The notes below the pieces were generated by a model. It worked only from the letters and a program-made list of their open reading frames with translations. It searched no databases and had not been told where the DNA came from. A stretch of DNA of 64,000 nucleotides. Origin: Alnus glutinosa (Eukaryota > Streptophyta > Magnoliopsida > Fagales > Betulaceae). Within the stretch, counting starts at the first letter, position 1; every line of letters starts with the position of its first letter. The stretch covers positions 23,277,102 through 23,341,101 of the forward strand of contig NC_084898.1 of NCBI RefSeq assembly GCF_958979055.1. The letters run 5' to 3'. The translations under genes and the position numbers were made by a program. This document shows positions 12,071-24,791 of the stretch, one piece after another.

Positions 12071-12587
12071 TTTGCCTTTTTTTTGTCAAAGCAAGTCTTA
12101 AATTTGAATAAGACACCGGAATCTTAGTTTTTAAGGCTTAAAGATAGTGATTTGAACTTTTTGTAGATTTTAAGATATTGATAATAAATTGTGATCCCAA
12201 ATATAATCTTTGATAGTTATCAAAGAGAATAAAAATTTTAGAGCAGACGAAATATTTTTTTTTAATAAAATTAAATACATCACTTTATGTATCGAAGTTA
12301 TTTTTTATATTAAATATATAATATAAATATTTATATTATTTATATATAAGAGTAGGCGGTTAGCGGTTATTAACCGCCTACTCCTACTCTTAAAACTGCT
12401 AACTGTTCCGTCATAGGCAGTTAGTGGTTATTTATAACCGCATTCAAAAGCGATTATGAGGTTGGTGGTTATAAGTGGTTAACGGTTACAAGGTTGTTAT
12501 AACCTTTCTGTTTGTACAAACCTAGATATAATGTTATATTATATAATAATTACACCCTCAATTTTCATGGATTATTTTTTTGGGTTA

Positions 12588-12963
12588 AATATATTTTAGC
12601 CCTCCAAACTACCACCCAAACTACCACCCTTTCTCTGGATGGCCCCCCAAACTACCAATGCTTAGATTCTGGCCCTCCAAAGTCCAAACTACCACTTTCT
12701 GATTTTTTGGCCTCATCCGTCTATTTATTCTGTCAATTCTAATAGAAATTGGCCAAAAACCCGAAAATACCCCTCCCTTAACCGTGGGAATTTCAAAGTG
12801 TAGGAGGGGTATTTTCGGATTTCTGTTTAAAATTGACGGCATAAATGGACGGATGGGGCCAAAAAATCAGAAAGTGGTAGTTTAGGGGGCCAGAATCTAA
12901 GCATTGGTAATTTGGGGACCATCCGGAGAAAGGACGGTAGTTTGGAGGCCTAAAATATATTTA
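12588..12963. mobile_element. Large foldback element, family B (copy 1)
   Basis: The ends are inverted: AAATATATTTTAGCCCTCCA on the left and GGAGGCCTAAAATATATTTA on the right. Long arms contain ACTACCACTTTCTGATTTTT and its complement. The centre carries CGAAAATACCCCTCCCTTAA followed by TGTAGGAGGGGTATTTTCGG. No coding capacity. A second copy lies at 24391-24757. Confidence 0.85.
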
Positions 12964-13249
12964 TCCCTTTTTTTTTCTTTTTTTTTTGGGGGGGGGTTAT
13001 GTTTACCGGCAACAAGAAGTTGGGCTTAAATTGAGGTAACATCACGCCGGAAATGGTCCCATATATCGTGAATTTCTTCCACCCAATTACGTTTTATGGT
13101 CCACGCCACACACAAAAACAGGGTTGCCAGTTGCCACTTGGTTCATGTTTGGGCATCACAATTCACAAACGCAACACCAAACCCATATCGAAACTGCATC
13201 TGCAATCTGCAATCTGCATGCTCTTCCCTTGTCATCACCTCTCCCACAA

Positions 13250-13290
13250 CCCTCTCTCTTTCTTTCTTTCTTTCTCTCTCTCTGTGTAAT
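13250..13290. repeat. (CTTT)n/(CT)n tract in the RING gene 5' leader
   Basis: Pyrimidine-rich run TTTCTTTCTTTCTTTC followed by CTCTCTCTC, about 180-210 bp upstream of the MIP1-like ATG. Such tracts are frequent in plant 5' leaders. Confidence 0.7.
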
Positions 13291-13464
13291 TTCAGCAAAC
13301 AGAGCAGAATCATACGCCGATCCTCACTGAAACGCAGTGTGAGTCTCTCAAATCCGATCGAAATTTGATGCTTATTTTCATACAATAATACTCTCTTTGT
13401 CGTTGTAATTCCATTGCGCTTCTTTAGCATTCACTCTGTTTATACATATACAATACACGCACAC

Positions 13465-16400
13465 ATGGGTTGCACTGTAAGAGAGAAACACATCCGAGCG
13501 AATCGGAGGATCCGATCAGTGAAACCAGAATTCGATCCCTGTGCACACATGGACCGAGCATCGATGACCAAATCCATATTTGATTCGGGTCTCAAATCCT
13601 TGAAATACCATCTGGGTCATCTGGGTTTCAACGATTCGACCCAGAACAATGATCTTGATAACCCTAATAACGAAGATAACGGGTGGGGTTACTGCACCGA
13701 GGAACAGTTAGAGGAAATTCTGTTGCAAAACTTGGAAGACTTGTACAATGAAGCTGTATCTAAACTTGTTGCATTGGGTTACGATGAGGATGTTGCCCTG
13801 AAAGCGCTGTTGCGAAATGGGCATTGCTACGGCGGCATGGATGTGTTGACAAACATTATGCATAACTCATTGGCTTATTTGAATAGCAGTGATAGTAGTA
13901 ATTGTGGTAATTGTGTGGGTAGTGTTGGTGGTGATGGTGATGGTGATGGTAGTAGTGGTTGTAATGGAAATTCGGATGAGTCTGAGCCCGTATTCACGGA
14001 TTTGAGGCAGTTGGAGGAGTATTCGCTCGCGGGTATGGTGTGCTTGTTGCAACAGGTCAAGCCACATTTGAGTAAGGGTGATGCCATGTGGTGTTTGCTT
14101 ATGAGTAAACTTCATGTGGGTCGGGCAAGTAGTATTGAAATCCCGGTGATTCCTTCTTCAAATATGGGAAACAAGGGTCTTAGTAGTAGTCCTGCAGTTT
14201 CTAGTGGTGTTGAGAGCAGTAGTGATCGTGGTGTTGTGGCCCCCGCACTTTGCAGGTTTCATGGTGGGTGGGGTTTTGGGAATGGGGGAGGGTCGGAGTT
14301 CCCAGTTAATGGGTTTTTCTCCTGTGGCACAGAGGTGACTTTGCAGAGAGATATTGAGTGTCCGAAGAGGTTTAATCTTTCTCCTTCGATGAAGTCGTTG
14401 TTGAAAAGGAATGTTGCAATGTTTGCTGCTGGTTTCCGGGCCAACTCAAAACAGCTGCAGCCACAGTCCCAAGCTTGCCCGAGTGCTTTGTCGCATGGGG
14501 ATGCCGATGTTGTATTGGGGACTGAAGTTCCAGTCGAGCAGAGTGAGGAGTCTTTGGGTTTGAAGAACCAAGAGGTTGTAAACTCCGTTTTGTGTAAATT
14601 TCGTGATTTGAAAATTGATGAGAGTTGGGATTCTGTGGCAGAAGATCAGAAGGATGAGATGATAGTAACTGTGCTTCATCAGGTTAAGGATCTTGAGAGA
14701 CAAGTGAAGGAGCGGAAGGAGTGGGCGCACCAGAAGGCAATGCAAGCTGCAAGAAAGCTTTGTCATGACCTGACTGAGCTTAAGATGTTGAGAATGGAAA
14801 AGGAGGAGACTCAAAGGTTGAAGAAAGGGAAACAGACTCTTGAGGAGTCAACCATGAAGAGACTCTCGGAGATGGAGAATGCTTTGAGAAAGGCTAGTGG
14901 TCAAGTGGACCAGGCAAATTCAGCTGTGAGGCGGCTTGAGATCGAGAATGCCGAAATCCGAGCAGAGATGGAGGCTTCCAAGTTAAGTGCATCAGAGTCG
15001 GTCACGACATGTTTGGAGGTTGCAAAGAGGGAGAAGAAGTGCCAGAAGAAGCTTTTAGCTTGGGAAAAACAGAAACGTAAGTTACAGGAGGAGATTGCAG
15101 ACGAGAAAGAGAAGATAAAGGAATTGCAACAACATCTGGATCGGATCAAACAGGCTCAGAAGGAAGTTGAGGTGTTAAGAATATTAATTTATGTTTAATT
15201 TATCTTCGCATGCATACACACACACACTCATTATGACCTTTTCAAAGTCATAAGATAAGGATTTAAAGATGATATATGTAAGAGTAATGCTATTAGTAGG
15301 ACTTTTGTCTCCCTTTTATCTCAAAAAATGATGTGACTTTTAAAATCACCATTAGAGATTTGGGATGGATCATTACTAGATTTTAATTCAATGGTAATTC
15401 TAAAAGTCATACTTATAGCATTACTCAAAATGTATTTGGGTTGATGATAAATGAGGCACGGATTTGGATTAGGTAATCAATTGATAACCTTATAGCATTA
15501 CTCTATATATAAGTATGCTGTACGATATATACGATGATAACCTTTTTTGTTATCAAAATAAAAAGGTGCTGCATACGATGATAAATCAAATGCCTTTAAC
15601 AATGAAATTGTCTTGCAAGCACTTGACTTGATAACTTTGCTAAAGCTTCCTGAATTTCAGCTTACCGGCACTTACTGACCATGTCCATGATCTTCTAATC
15701 ATCTGTGTGCTACCTTTTTGGAGCCTTAAGCTGAATTTTTAACAACTTTTCTTTGTACTGGTTTAATCACTGTTATTTTCTTTGAATGTACAACTGTCTC
15801 TGTTTGGTGCTTGCTTGTTTACTCAATTTTTTAGCAACTTATAAGTTTCCCTGAATTTTGTTTTGTGTAAATCTTAATTAATCCATTTGTTCAATCATAT
15901 TCATACCATATTCACTAGTGAACCCAATAATGCTGCAATTTTCTTATTGCAGCTGAAGTGGAGGCAGGAGGTGAATGCTAAAGAGCTAGCCTTGGCTCAA
16001 GTGGAGGAGGAAAGACGCTCCAAGGAAACTGCTGAGGCTAGTAACAAAAGAAAGCTCGAGGCTTTGCGCCTAAAAATAGAGATAGACTTCCAGCGGCACA
16101 AGGATGATCTTCAAAGACTTGAGCAAGAACTTTCACGTCTAAAAGCGTCTGCTCAGTCCACTGAGTTGCATCATCCATCAAATATGGTATACACAGCAGA
16201 CAATGAGGGAGCCAAACCACGAGAAGAAACAATTGCTAAGCTGCTTCATGAATTATATGGTCTGGAAGATTCCTCAGAGAATGAAGCCAATTGTGATAGG
16301 GAATGCTTACTTTGTAGGAAAGATGACGTCTCTGTTGTTTTCTTGCCGTGTTCTCACCAAGTTCTGTGTGCTAATTGCAGTGATAACTATGGGAAAAAGG

Positions 16401-16471
16401 GTAAAGCTACTTGTCCATGCTGCAGGGTTCCAATTGAACAAAGAATCCGTGTTTATGGTGCGAGTTCATAG
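13465..16471 (+). CDS. MIP1: RING-type E3 ubiquitin ligase, MND1-interacting protein 1-like
   Basis: Two exons, 13465-15171 and 15953-16471 (donor GAG|GTGTTA, acceptor TTGCAG|CTG), encode about 741 residues. I chose the start MGCTVREKHIRANRR, the conserved N-terminus of this family, over an in-frame ATG 17 codons upstream. Residues ~80-130 form a UBA-like helical domain (VSKLVALGYDEDVALKALL). A Ser/Gly-rich linker with a (GGTGAT)-type repeat follows. Residues ~400-660 are a long charged coiled coil. The C-terminus is a C3HC4 RING starting at Cys687: CLLC...LPCSHQVLCANC...CPCC. Related Arabidopsis proteins (MIP1, RF4, RF298) are putative E3 ligases; the substrate is unknown. The exon 1 reading frame runs on 9 codons past the donor, so intron retention would remove the RING. 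Confidence 0.92.
15282..15426. mobile_element. Foldback MITE, family A (copy 3), in the intron of the RING gene
   Basis: Inverted ends GAGTAATGCTAT and ATAGCATTACTC. The inner TGTGACTTTTAAAATCACCA and GGTAATTCTAAAAGTCAT pair. It lies wholly within the 781-bp intron of the MIP1-like gene. Same family as 2200-2374. Confidence 0.75.
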
Positions 16472-19400
16472 TTACTTTTAGTGTGAGTTGGGCATTGAAG
16501 GGACTCATGGAGAATAATTGTAAGAGCATTACAGAAAGGGGTTTGTGTTTGATTTGTTTGTTTTTTTTTTTCTTCAATCATGTTTTTGACTGACATGTTT
16601 ACAAATGTACCCCAACTTAAATGGACAGTCAATTTTACAACTTCAAATTTTGAACAACTTCGTGTTATGTTGTTCGGATTCGGATATTCAGTAATTTGCT
16701 ATTTGAGTTGTTATCAATTTGGACAATAAATGTGAGAGAGTCCTGTGAGGCTAACATGTTCGAGCAAAGGGCGGGCAGCCTAAGGCTTGTTCGAGCAGGT
16801 GGGCTATATTGGAAGAATTCTTTCACATTTGCTGTTTGAATTGCTAGTAAAATGGAAAACAAAATTGTTGGGGCTTCTATCCGTGTAGTTCGTGATTTTA
16901 TTATTATTTTTTTGCTAAAATTTCCGACTGTTAAGACTGCTTCCTGTATGAAAAGCCAGGAAGCAATATAAAATTAGGATTATCTTTTGTGAAGGTTACA
17001 AAACTGAAATTCAAGGATTAATCTTATAAATGAAGCTTTGGGTCCGGAATGGGAATTGAATTAAAGGATTTCTAACATCTTATTTACAATCCATGCTCAT
17101 CCTTGAAAGAAAAGATAATATAAAGAAATTTAAAACGGAATAAAGAAAGAAAATAGACACAAAAATTTATATATTTAGGTCTGTGACTCACGTCCAAAGA
17201 TTAAAGTTCTAAAGACTACATTTCGCTCTTATTCACATGATAATATTACAATACAGAGTATCCCTATTTATAAAGAGGTAGAAAGAATACAAAACGATAT
17301 GAAAGACCAAATCAATTACAATTAATACTAAAATCAAATCCTATAAAAAAAAATAAAAATCAAATCTCGTAATATATTCTAACAATCTTCACCCACCTTA
17401 ACTTCTTTTGAATCTAAGGTGAATTTGAGAAATAACATACTTTTTTTTTTTTTTTTAACCTTAAAAATATCGGGTTGGTTTTAAGGATTATTAAGGAAAA
17501 CAATTCAATGATTGATTGGTATAGAACAAGACACGAATAAGAGGAGAAAAATCACAAACTTACTATCTCAAGAACAGGAAAAAAAAAAAAAAAAAAAGTC
17601 AAAAAAGGAAAAAAGCTCTTAATTTGCCCCTTGGAAAAAGGCCGGAGTCTCATACAAAAGAAGTTGAACAGGCACGGGAGGTTGCACCATAAAAATCAAC
17701 CCCCCAGCTGTTTGAGAAGAACGTGGTACAGGAAAAGTGGGTTCATATATTTCATGATATGTTAGGTTAACAACAAGGCTTCCTTCCATTTCTGGAAAGT
17801 TGAAAATATTGGGGCAACTAGCGAGCTGCATGCAACCCGTGAGCATGCATGACTAGATCTATCAGCACCTTTTGGTGCACCCTAAATGCCACCTGAGTTA
17901 GGTCAACCGGCGGTGCATTTTCCGTTGAGCCAATTAACCACATAGAATGTCAGCATTCATATATATAAGAACACTCGATCGGCTTGATCAGATTGGTAGT
18001 ACTGATCTGTTTGCCCCCCGATCGAATTCCCATGGGTGACTTGGATATATAGTAAGTTAATTAATCTATGAGAATTTTAATCTAGGCCCATGGTACAAAA
18101 TCGATTAAGATCCTCTCAAATTATTTGTTTGAAGTCGAGAGAGTTTGGGCAGGTAATTGTGAGAAACCCCACTTGTGAGACCCACCTGGCAAAATTAAAA
18201 TTGAGCTACCCAATTACTTATCCAGTCAAATTTAGGCAAATAATTTGAAATGATCTTGTTCTGTACAAAATGATCTTTCGAAGTTCAAGATTTGACGGTC
18301 CATTGTCCTTGGAAAATGAGGCCTTTTGTTTTTTTTATGGGACCAATATGGTAGTTATTTTCTTGTGGATCACGATTTTTTAGAAATCGTAATTCTTCAA
18401 ATTACGGAATTTAAGCTGTTTGTTTAGATTGAAACCCTTGAAAAATACTGCTTATTAAAAAGATGGCATGTTATAGTGTTGAGAATTTAGTATATTTTTA
18501 TTAGATTCTTACTCTCTATGTTGTAAAAGGCTTTGAGCAAAAAATTGTCTTTTGGTTTTAACGTCTTTGCTAAAGTAAATAATAAGCTTTTTTTCGAAGG
18601 AAAATTCATTTTGACTATCTCGAAAACATGCCACAATTTTAATAATTGGCATTTTTTAAGCGTTTCAATATAAAGAAACGGCCTAAATTCTATATTTTGA
18701 GAACTTACAATTTCTTTAAAATTGTGGGGAATCCTAAATCCTTTTCTTGTGGGGCACGATTCTGATCACATGAATGACCGTTTGGGATTGATGAAGGTGT
18801 ATAGTTTCTACGTAGAGAAGATTCTAGGAGTGATTGAGTTGTGTTCCTTGTGGAGTAGATTGCCACGTGGCCAGCCGCATTTGAAGAGAATGGGCCCATG
18901 GTGGTTATTTGTATCCAATCCAAAGTTAATTTGAAGATCACAGGCTGTCAAAACAAAGATTAGGTCCGACTAAAATAATTATTTTTTCTAGGTCATTTCC
19001 ATGCCATACATCATGTTATAAAATTGGCTTATGATGTGACACCTTAGACTCAATTTTAGATATGATAAAATTTGGTAAGTATGATTGGTATTATATTGTA
19101 GATTGGATTTGCATGATGAAAAGGAAAAGTTTACAGGTTATTCTTTGTAAGCTCTGTTTGGCTGGTACAATGTATCATCTTTAGCGGTAGAGAAATGATT
19201 TGTGCGATGGAAATACCCTCGGACGAAAGAGGTTCTTGTAGCTCAAATTAAATGGGAAGTTAGGGCTCGGGTTATGTACAGAAGGAAGTTCAAAAGTACT
19301 CTTATTTCTGGTAGACTTTCAAAGCTTTGGAAGATGTAGGAGCTTTGTGTATTTCTTGGCTGTTTGAGTTGTTTTCCTCCTGTTGTAGGGAGTGTGTTTG

Positions 19401-20640
19401 AGTTCTAATCTCCTTCCTTGTTTTGGGAGTGTGGTTTTTGCTGCTTGTTGCTGTGTTGTTCTTAGCTGTTTGGGAGTATATCCAGTGTTTACTAGAGTGA
19501 TTGTACGTTGATGAGTTTGGTTTATAAAAGTTTAATTCATCCAAAAATAAAATAAAAAATTGATAAGTATTGAGGAGGTAAATGCTAGGCCACCTATAAC
19601 TATTTTATAACTTTTGACATGTGTCAATATGATGGGTACCTTATGATGAAATGGGTGGTAGATAGAAATACAAGCAGATGAAGTCTAAAGTGATAATACT
19701 TAAAGTTCTAACATCTAACTCCACGTCTTACCCTAATCTGACCCTTATCACAACATGTGGTTAGAGTCACGTCACCAGTAATTTTTTTAAACACCCTTCA
19801 ATCACATGTTGACACGTGTTAAAAGTTGTAAGTTTACCTTTGAATTCTTTCATATGGCACCATTAACCTTCACAAATCCTACAATATATAGGAGCTTCCC
19901 ATTTTTGAGCGGTATTATATATTGTCACCTTCTCGCTTATGTTTCGGCCTCATTGAACCATTCTTAAATTCATTAGAGACTCTTTATCATTCTTAAATTC
20001 ATTAGAAACTCTTTATCAGCCCAAGCAGCTCTATGTCGTAATTAAAATGGGCATATCATTAGATTAACTTCCCAAATTAGCCCCTTGTGTTCGCCAAACA
20101 TGGGTGAAGCCTTAGCTGTTAGACTAGCTACATCATTGGCCATTTTTCTCAATCTCAAACAGTTTACTCTTGAAGAAGATTCTCAAATAGTTATCTTAGC
20201 GCTTCAAAAAACCCAAAACTACTAGCATTCCCATCAATCCTCTCCCATCCCTTCGATTCCCATTGTTAGCAGCAAGGATCCCTCCTTTAGTTTCTGTTTA
20301 ATTTGTAATTTTAATACTTTAACATTAAGCTTTAGCTTTATTTCTCTTTGTTTGTTCATTTTCAAGTATCTATTATCTATTAAAAATAAAAATAAAAACT
20401 CATTGAGGGATTCCACAACCCTTTTTGACTAGTTGAGTTGGATGCCTAAAAACCCCCCATGAATCAAGGAGTTTCTCCTAAACCAAAGATTCCTTGCCAC
20501 GTATTGCTACATCACAGAAGCCTCTAATTAATTACATTACCAAATGACTCATGTCTACCTTGTTTGACTCTTAGCACTTGTGAAAGCAACCCCCTCCAGT
20601 ATCTCTCTTCCCTAAATGGAATGCATGTGAAATGTAGGAA
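16472..20640. other. Intergenic region between the RING and ALMT genes
   Basis: It begins with the probable 3' UTR of the RING gene (to about 16.9 kb) and is otherwise AT-rich. It contains a LINE 3' remnant (about 19140-19556) and a possible foldback around 19598-19835 (ATAACTTTTGACATGTGTCA against GACACGTGTTAAAAGTTGT). I found no supported gene; the ORFs at 17619-17846 and 18705-18941 lack recognisable domains. Confidence 0.6.
19140..19556 (+). mobile_element. LINE 3'-end remnant
   Basis: A broken frame reads QIKWEVRARVMYRRKFK, typical of the C-terminal end of plant L1-type reverse transcriptases. A T/G-rich 3' UTR and a degenerate A-rich tail (AAAAATAAAATAAAAAATT) follow. It is 5'-truncated and decayed; I could not define a target duplication. 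Confidence 0.55.
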
Positions 20641-20657
20641 TAGCTTCACCAGTTCCT

Positions 20658-20684
20658 TCTCTCTCTCTCTCTCTCTCTATAAAG
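20658..20684 (+). promoter_or_regulatory. Candidate core promoter of the ALMT gene: (CT)n tract and TATA box
   Basis: A CT dinucleotide run ends directly in TATAAAG at 20678-20684. This would place transcription start near 20710 and give a 5' UTR of about 240 nt before the ATG at 20950. Inferred from sequence only. Confidence 0.5.
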
Positions 20685-20949
20685 TGACACGAACATCTTA
20701 GAGAAATGTGGGTTTCTCATTAAACAACGGAACTCCCCAACAGTCAAAGCCAAAAGACCCAGTTCTTTTCCCCATTTTTTAATTTTTTCCATATTATGGC
20801 TGCATGTTCTTATTCCTGAAAAGAGAAACATAACACTTTTCGGGAATCATCTGGAACTTTTCGTATTAGGACACAATAATAGTGGCCATTGCCATTACTG
20901 ATCGTAGTTTTCTTGTTTGCTGTCGTCCATTGCATGGGAGTGACTGACG

Positions 20950-22952
20950 ATGGACGACAGAATGGATCATGGTTCCAACAAAACGGAGGGGAACTGGGAG
21001 AAACATCTCCAAATCTTTTCCCAGAAAATGAAAGGATGTCCTGGTTTGGTGTGGCAAACGATGTGGAAGGTTGGACATGACGACCCGAGAAGGGTGATCC
21101 ACTCTTTGAAAGTTGGCCTGTCTCTGACGCTGGTTTCCTTGTTATATCTCATGGAACCATTGTTCAATGGGATCGGACTCCGACAGAATGCCATTTGGGC
21201 TGTCATGACTGTGGTTGTTGTGCTAGAGTTTACAGCAGGTTTTGTCTCTTTTCCATAATTGTATTTGTGTGCCTGTCTGCCTGCCTGCCTGCTAATATTA
21301 TATTTCATGATCATCACTAAATTTGATGATAAACCCGTGTATTAGTTCCATATTCATACATTATTGGATTACAGGGGCAACTTTATGCAAGGGACTGAAC
21401 AGAGGATTTGGGACACTACTGGCGGGATCAATGGCTTTCTTCATCGAGTACATTGCAAAAGAATCTGGCTGGGTCTTCCGATCAATTTTCATTGGAGCTG
21501 CAGTTTTTCTTGTTGGTAATTATTTTCTTTCCTTCTGTTAGTAGATAATTAAAAACACACAACTTTTAATGACATTTGCTATTCCAAAGGGGTCTTATAT
21601 GAAAAGAGCCTTTGATTAGTACATTAATCTCTATTATTTTATTTTGATTAACCGAGTTTGTTAAACTCTTCTTTTCTGTCTTGTTTGATGTAAAGGGCTG
21701 TACTTTACAGAGTCCATTTATATTTTGAATTGAAGTTTTGTGTTCTCCAAAGCTCAAGTTCTTCAATTTTCATGTGACATCTGAATTTCAATAAAAAGTA
21801 TACTCATTAATTGTCCCAACATTTTCTCAACCCATAGAGAACGACCCTTAATATCACAATTAATGTTTATTGTGTTGATTTAAGTAATGAGTGTGAAGAG
21901 TCTTCATCAAAACCTTTCCGGTTTAGTGCATAGCTTCAGCAAACTTTTGATTACAGTTTTGCTTTCCCACATTTTTTCTGAGGCTAAATTTTGCATTACA
22001 GAAAAAACCAGCTAAATTTATGCTATATATTTTTCGTTTTCAATTTTGCAGGAGCTGTAGCTACATACATGAGGTTCATTCCCTACATAAAGAAGAACTA
22101 TGACTATGGTGTTGTGATATTTCTCTTGACGTTTAATCTGATAACTGTGTCGAGCTACCGTGTTGACAATGTCTTGAAGATCGCACATGACCGCTTCTAC
22201 ACCATTGCCATTGGCTGTGGTGTGTGCCTGCTGATGAGTTTGTTGATATTTCCAAATTGGTCGGGGGAAGACCTCCATCATTCCAATGTTTCCAAGCTTG
22301 AAGGTCTAGCAAAATCTATACAAGGTATATATAGATGCAAATTGTTAAGAATAATACCATATATAGATCCTAGTAAAATTTGTTTAAATTACAGAACCTC
22401 TGAAGATGAATGTAAGCAATGAATATTAGTAAGTTAATCATGTCACAATGTTCTTTTGCTTGATTATGTCAATGAATACTAGTAATATGTGGTGTAAATT
22501 GAGCAGCTTGTGTCGATGAATACTTTAATGCTGCTGACTTAGAAGTAATCAGAAACAAATCTTCAGAAGATCCCATTTACGAAGGTTATAAGGCTGTTTT
22601 GGACTCGAAATCCATTGATGAGACTCTGGTAAGTTTTCAGTTTCCTTTATTGTATTCATAATAGTACGGAACTAGCTCCAGCTACCATGTTCTTGGAATG
22701 ATTGTATTGTGATTTAAGTAGGCTTTACATGCAAGTTGGGAGCCAAGGCACTCAAGATACTGTTACAAGTTGCCATGGCAGCAATATGTGAAACTGGGAG
22801 CTGTTCTTCGCCATTTTGGCTACACTGTTGTAGCTCTACATGGATGTTTGCAGACTGAAATTCAGGTAATATATACAAATGATTTTTCTTATGATCCAGC
22901 TCTACAAGCCACATATTGTGGCTAGAGCGGTTTCAAAATTAATATAAGTATG

Positions 22953-23018
<66 letters not shown>

Positions 23019-24312
23019 TTTGTTCTGGGAACTTTTTAAAATAGAAGGCATTTAAGAGTTTCCCAAAAAAAAAATAAGATTCTCATATGAAAAAGTGAGA
23101 TGAAAATGAAGACATTTATTAATGCCAACCAACATCCACCATGCCATCGCTTTAAACCGATGCTTGGGTGTATGCACTTGGGTCTATGCCTTAACTCCCA
23201 CGGTAGGAAGACGTGTTCTAGTTTGATTTCATTTTTTTGCAAAACGTAATCAAACATCAGAAAATTTTCTAAAATCTGTTATTTTTTAGAGGCGTATTTT
23301 CTATATATAGAGCAAATAATGTCTTAATATCTCAAGGAAAGCGACAATAGTAGCCGGACACGATCTCAATATTTTATAACATCTCAATATAGCGCAAACT
23401 ATTGCTAGGATCCAGTGAAAGTGGCCAGAATCTTACCGGTCAGTGATGAAATCTCGTCACCGGTAGTTTTTCATCGTTGATATTGTTTTCGTAAGAGATA
23501 AACGCTAGAAAAATAATTTCGATTAAAATATTTTACGTCGAAACAAATGGAGCATTAATGTTAAGGAAAGTGACTTTCTTTTTCTGTTTTAAGTCGTTTG
23601 TGTCTCCTTATTAATCATTGTGGTTTCTTGTTTGATGTATTTATGTTTTTTTTTCTTCTTCTTCTTTGCCTAGACTCCTCCATCTGTGCGAGCCCTATTC
23701 AAAGACCCTTGCATCAGACTCGCCGGGGAAGTATCAAAAGTACTCCTCGAACTTGGCGACAGCATAAGAAAACGCTGCCACTGCTCTCCGGAGATACTCT
23801 CCGATCATCTCCACGAAGCCTTAAAAGACCTGAACAAAGCCATAAATTCCCAGCCAAGGCTCTTCCTCGGCTCCAACAATAACCAAGCCACCAACATGCT
23901 CGCCATAGCCGCCGCACACGCCCAGAAGCACCAAAAAGAGTCTCATGGGGTCTCCTTGTCGAGCGTGAAAACCGACAGCTCTGCCCTGCTCGAATGGAAA
24001 GCCAGAAGGGCTACTGCTGAGCAGCAGTCCTCAAAGGAGCGCGAGCGGAAGGTGTTGAGGCCACAGCTGAGCAAGATCGCAATCACCACTAGCCTTGAGT
24101 TCTCGGAGGCGCTTCCTTTTGCTGCTTTTGCTTCTTTGCTTGTAGAGTTGGTGGCAAAACTGGATCATGTTATCGAGGAAGTCGAGGAATTGGGGAGGAT
24201 AGCATGCTTCAAAGAGTACGACAAACATGGTGAACAGATTGCTGTGACTTGTGAGAGACCACCACAAATGAATGTTGCTCAAAACAATTTGCCATCCCAT
24301 GCAGCAGATTAA
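20950..24312 (+). CDS. ALMT12: Aluminium-activated malate transporter family anion channel, ALMT12/13/14 clade
   Basis: Six exons (20950-21238, 21375-21515, 22052-22324, 22507-22628, 22722-22865, 23674-24312) join in frame to about 535 residues. The N-terminal half has six hydrophobic segments: VGLSLTLVSLLYLMEPLF, NAIWAVMTVVVVLEF, GTLLAGSMAFFIEY, IFIGAAVFLVGAVATY, YGVVIFLLTFNLITV and TIAIGCGVCLLMSLLIF. The TM2-TM3 junction carries the ALMT hallmark ATLCKGLNRG. The cytosolic C-terminal half has WEPRH and TPPSVRALFKDPC. The motifs PYIKKNYDYGVVIFLLTFN and ALHGCLQTEIQ point to the ALMT12 (QUAC1) clade, whose members are voltage-dependent malate/sulphate channels of the plasma membrane, ALMT12 being needed for stomatal closure. 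Intron 5 (808 bp) holds a (TA)n tract. Which clade member it is cannot be settled here. Confidence 0.92.
22955..23014. repeat. (TA)n microsatellite in ALMT intron 5
   Basis: About 30 uninterrupted TA units, within the intron between exons 5 and 6 of the ALMT gene. Confidence 0.95.
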
Positions 24313-24755
24313 TTACTAGGAAAAAAAAAAAAGGTTTTAATTTAGGGGTCTTTCTGGGATAGCTAGATATTGAACTATATATATTTATAGGGGAAAATAT
24401 ATATTAGCCCCTCAGACTACCACCATTTTTCTGGATGACCCTCCAAACTACCGATGCTTAGATTCTGGCTCTCAAAACTATCACTTTCTGATTTTTTGGC
24501 CCAATCCGTTCATTTATACCGTCAATTCTAAACAGAATTCCGAAAATACCCCTCCTACACTTTGAAATTCTCACGGTTAAGGGAGGGGTATTTTCGAGTT
24601 TTTGGCCAATTTCTGTTAGAATTAACGGTATAAATAGACGGATTAGGCCAAAAAATCAGAAAGTGGTAATTTGGGGGGTCGGAGTGCAAGTATTGGTAGT
24701 TCGGGGTGCCATCCGGAGAAAGGGTGGTAGTTTGGGGGGCTAATATATATTTTTC

Positions 24756-24791
<36 letters not shown>

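Larger units (their letters stand above)
6773..13464. other. Repeat-rich intergenic region between PIRL and the RING gene
   Basis: About 6.7 kb between divergently transcribed genes, with no credible protein-coding gene. It holds foldback elements (6996-7332, 7503-7677, 8792-9024, 9062-9208, 9714-9934, 12588-12963), a 44-bp tandem duplication (8178-8265), a GGGTGG repeat patch (about 8590-8635) and an LTR-like repeat split by a polyA retroposon (10887-11795). The remainder is AT-rich. Confidence 0.7.

Noticed and set aside
13143-13430. 95-codon minus-strand ORF opposite the RING gene leader
   Set aside because: Composed of the CT-tract complement (Arg/Glu repeats).
17619-17846. 75-codon minus-strand ORF
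   Set aside because: No recognisable domain, no splice or promoter context, next to an A-run; likely chance.
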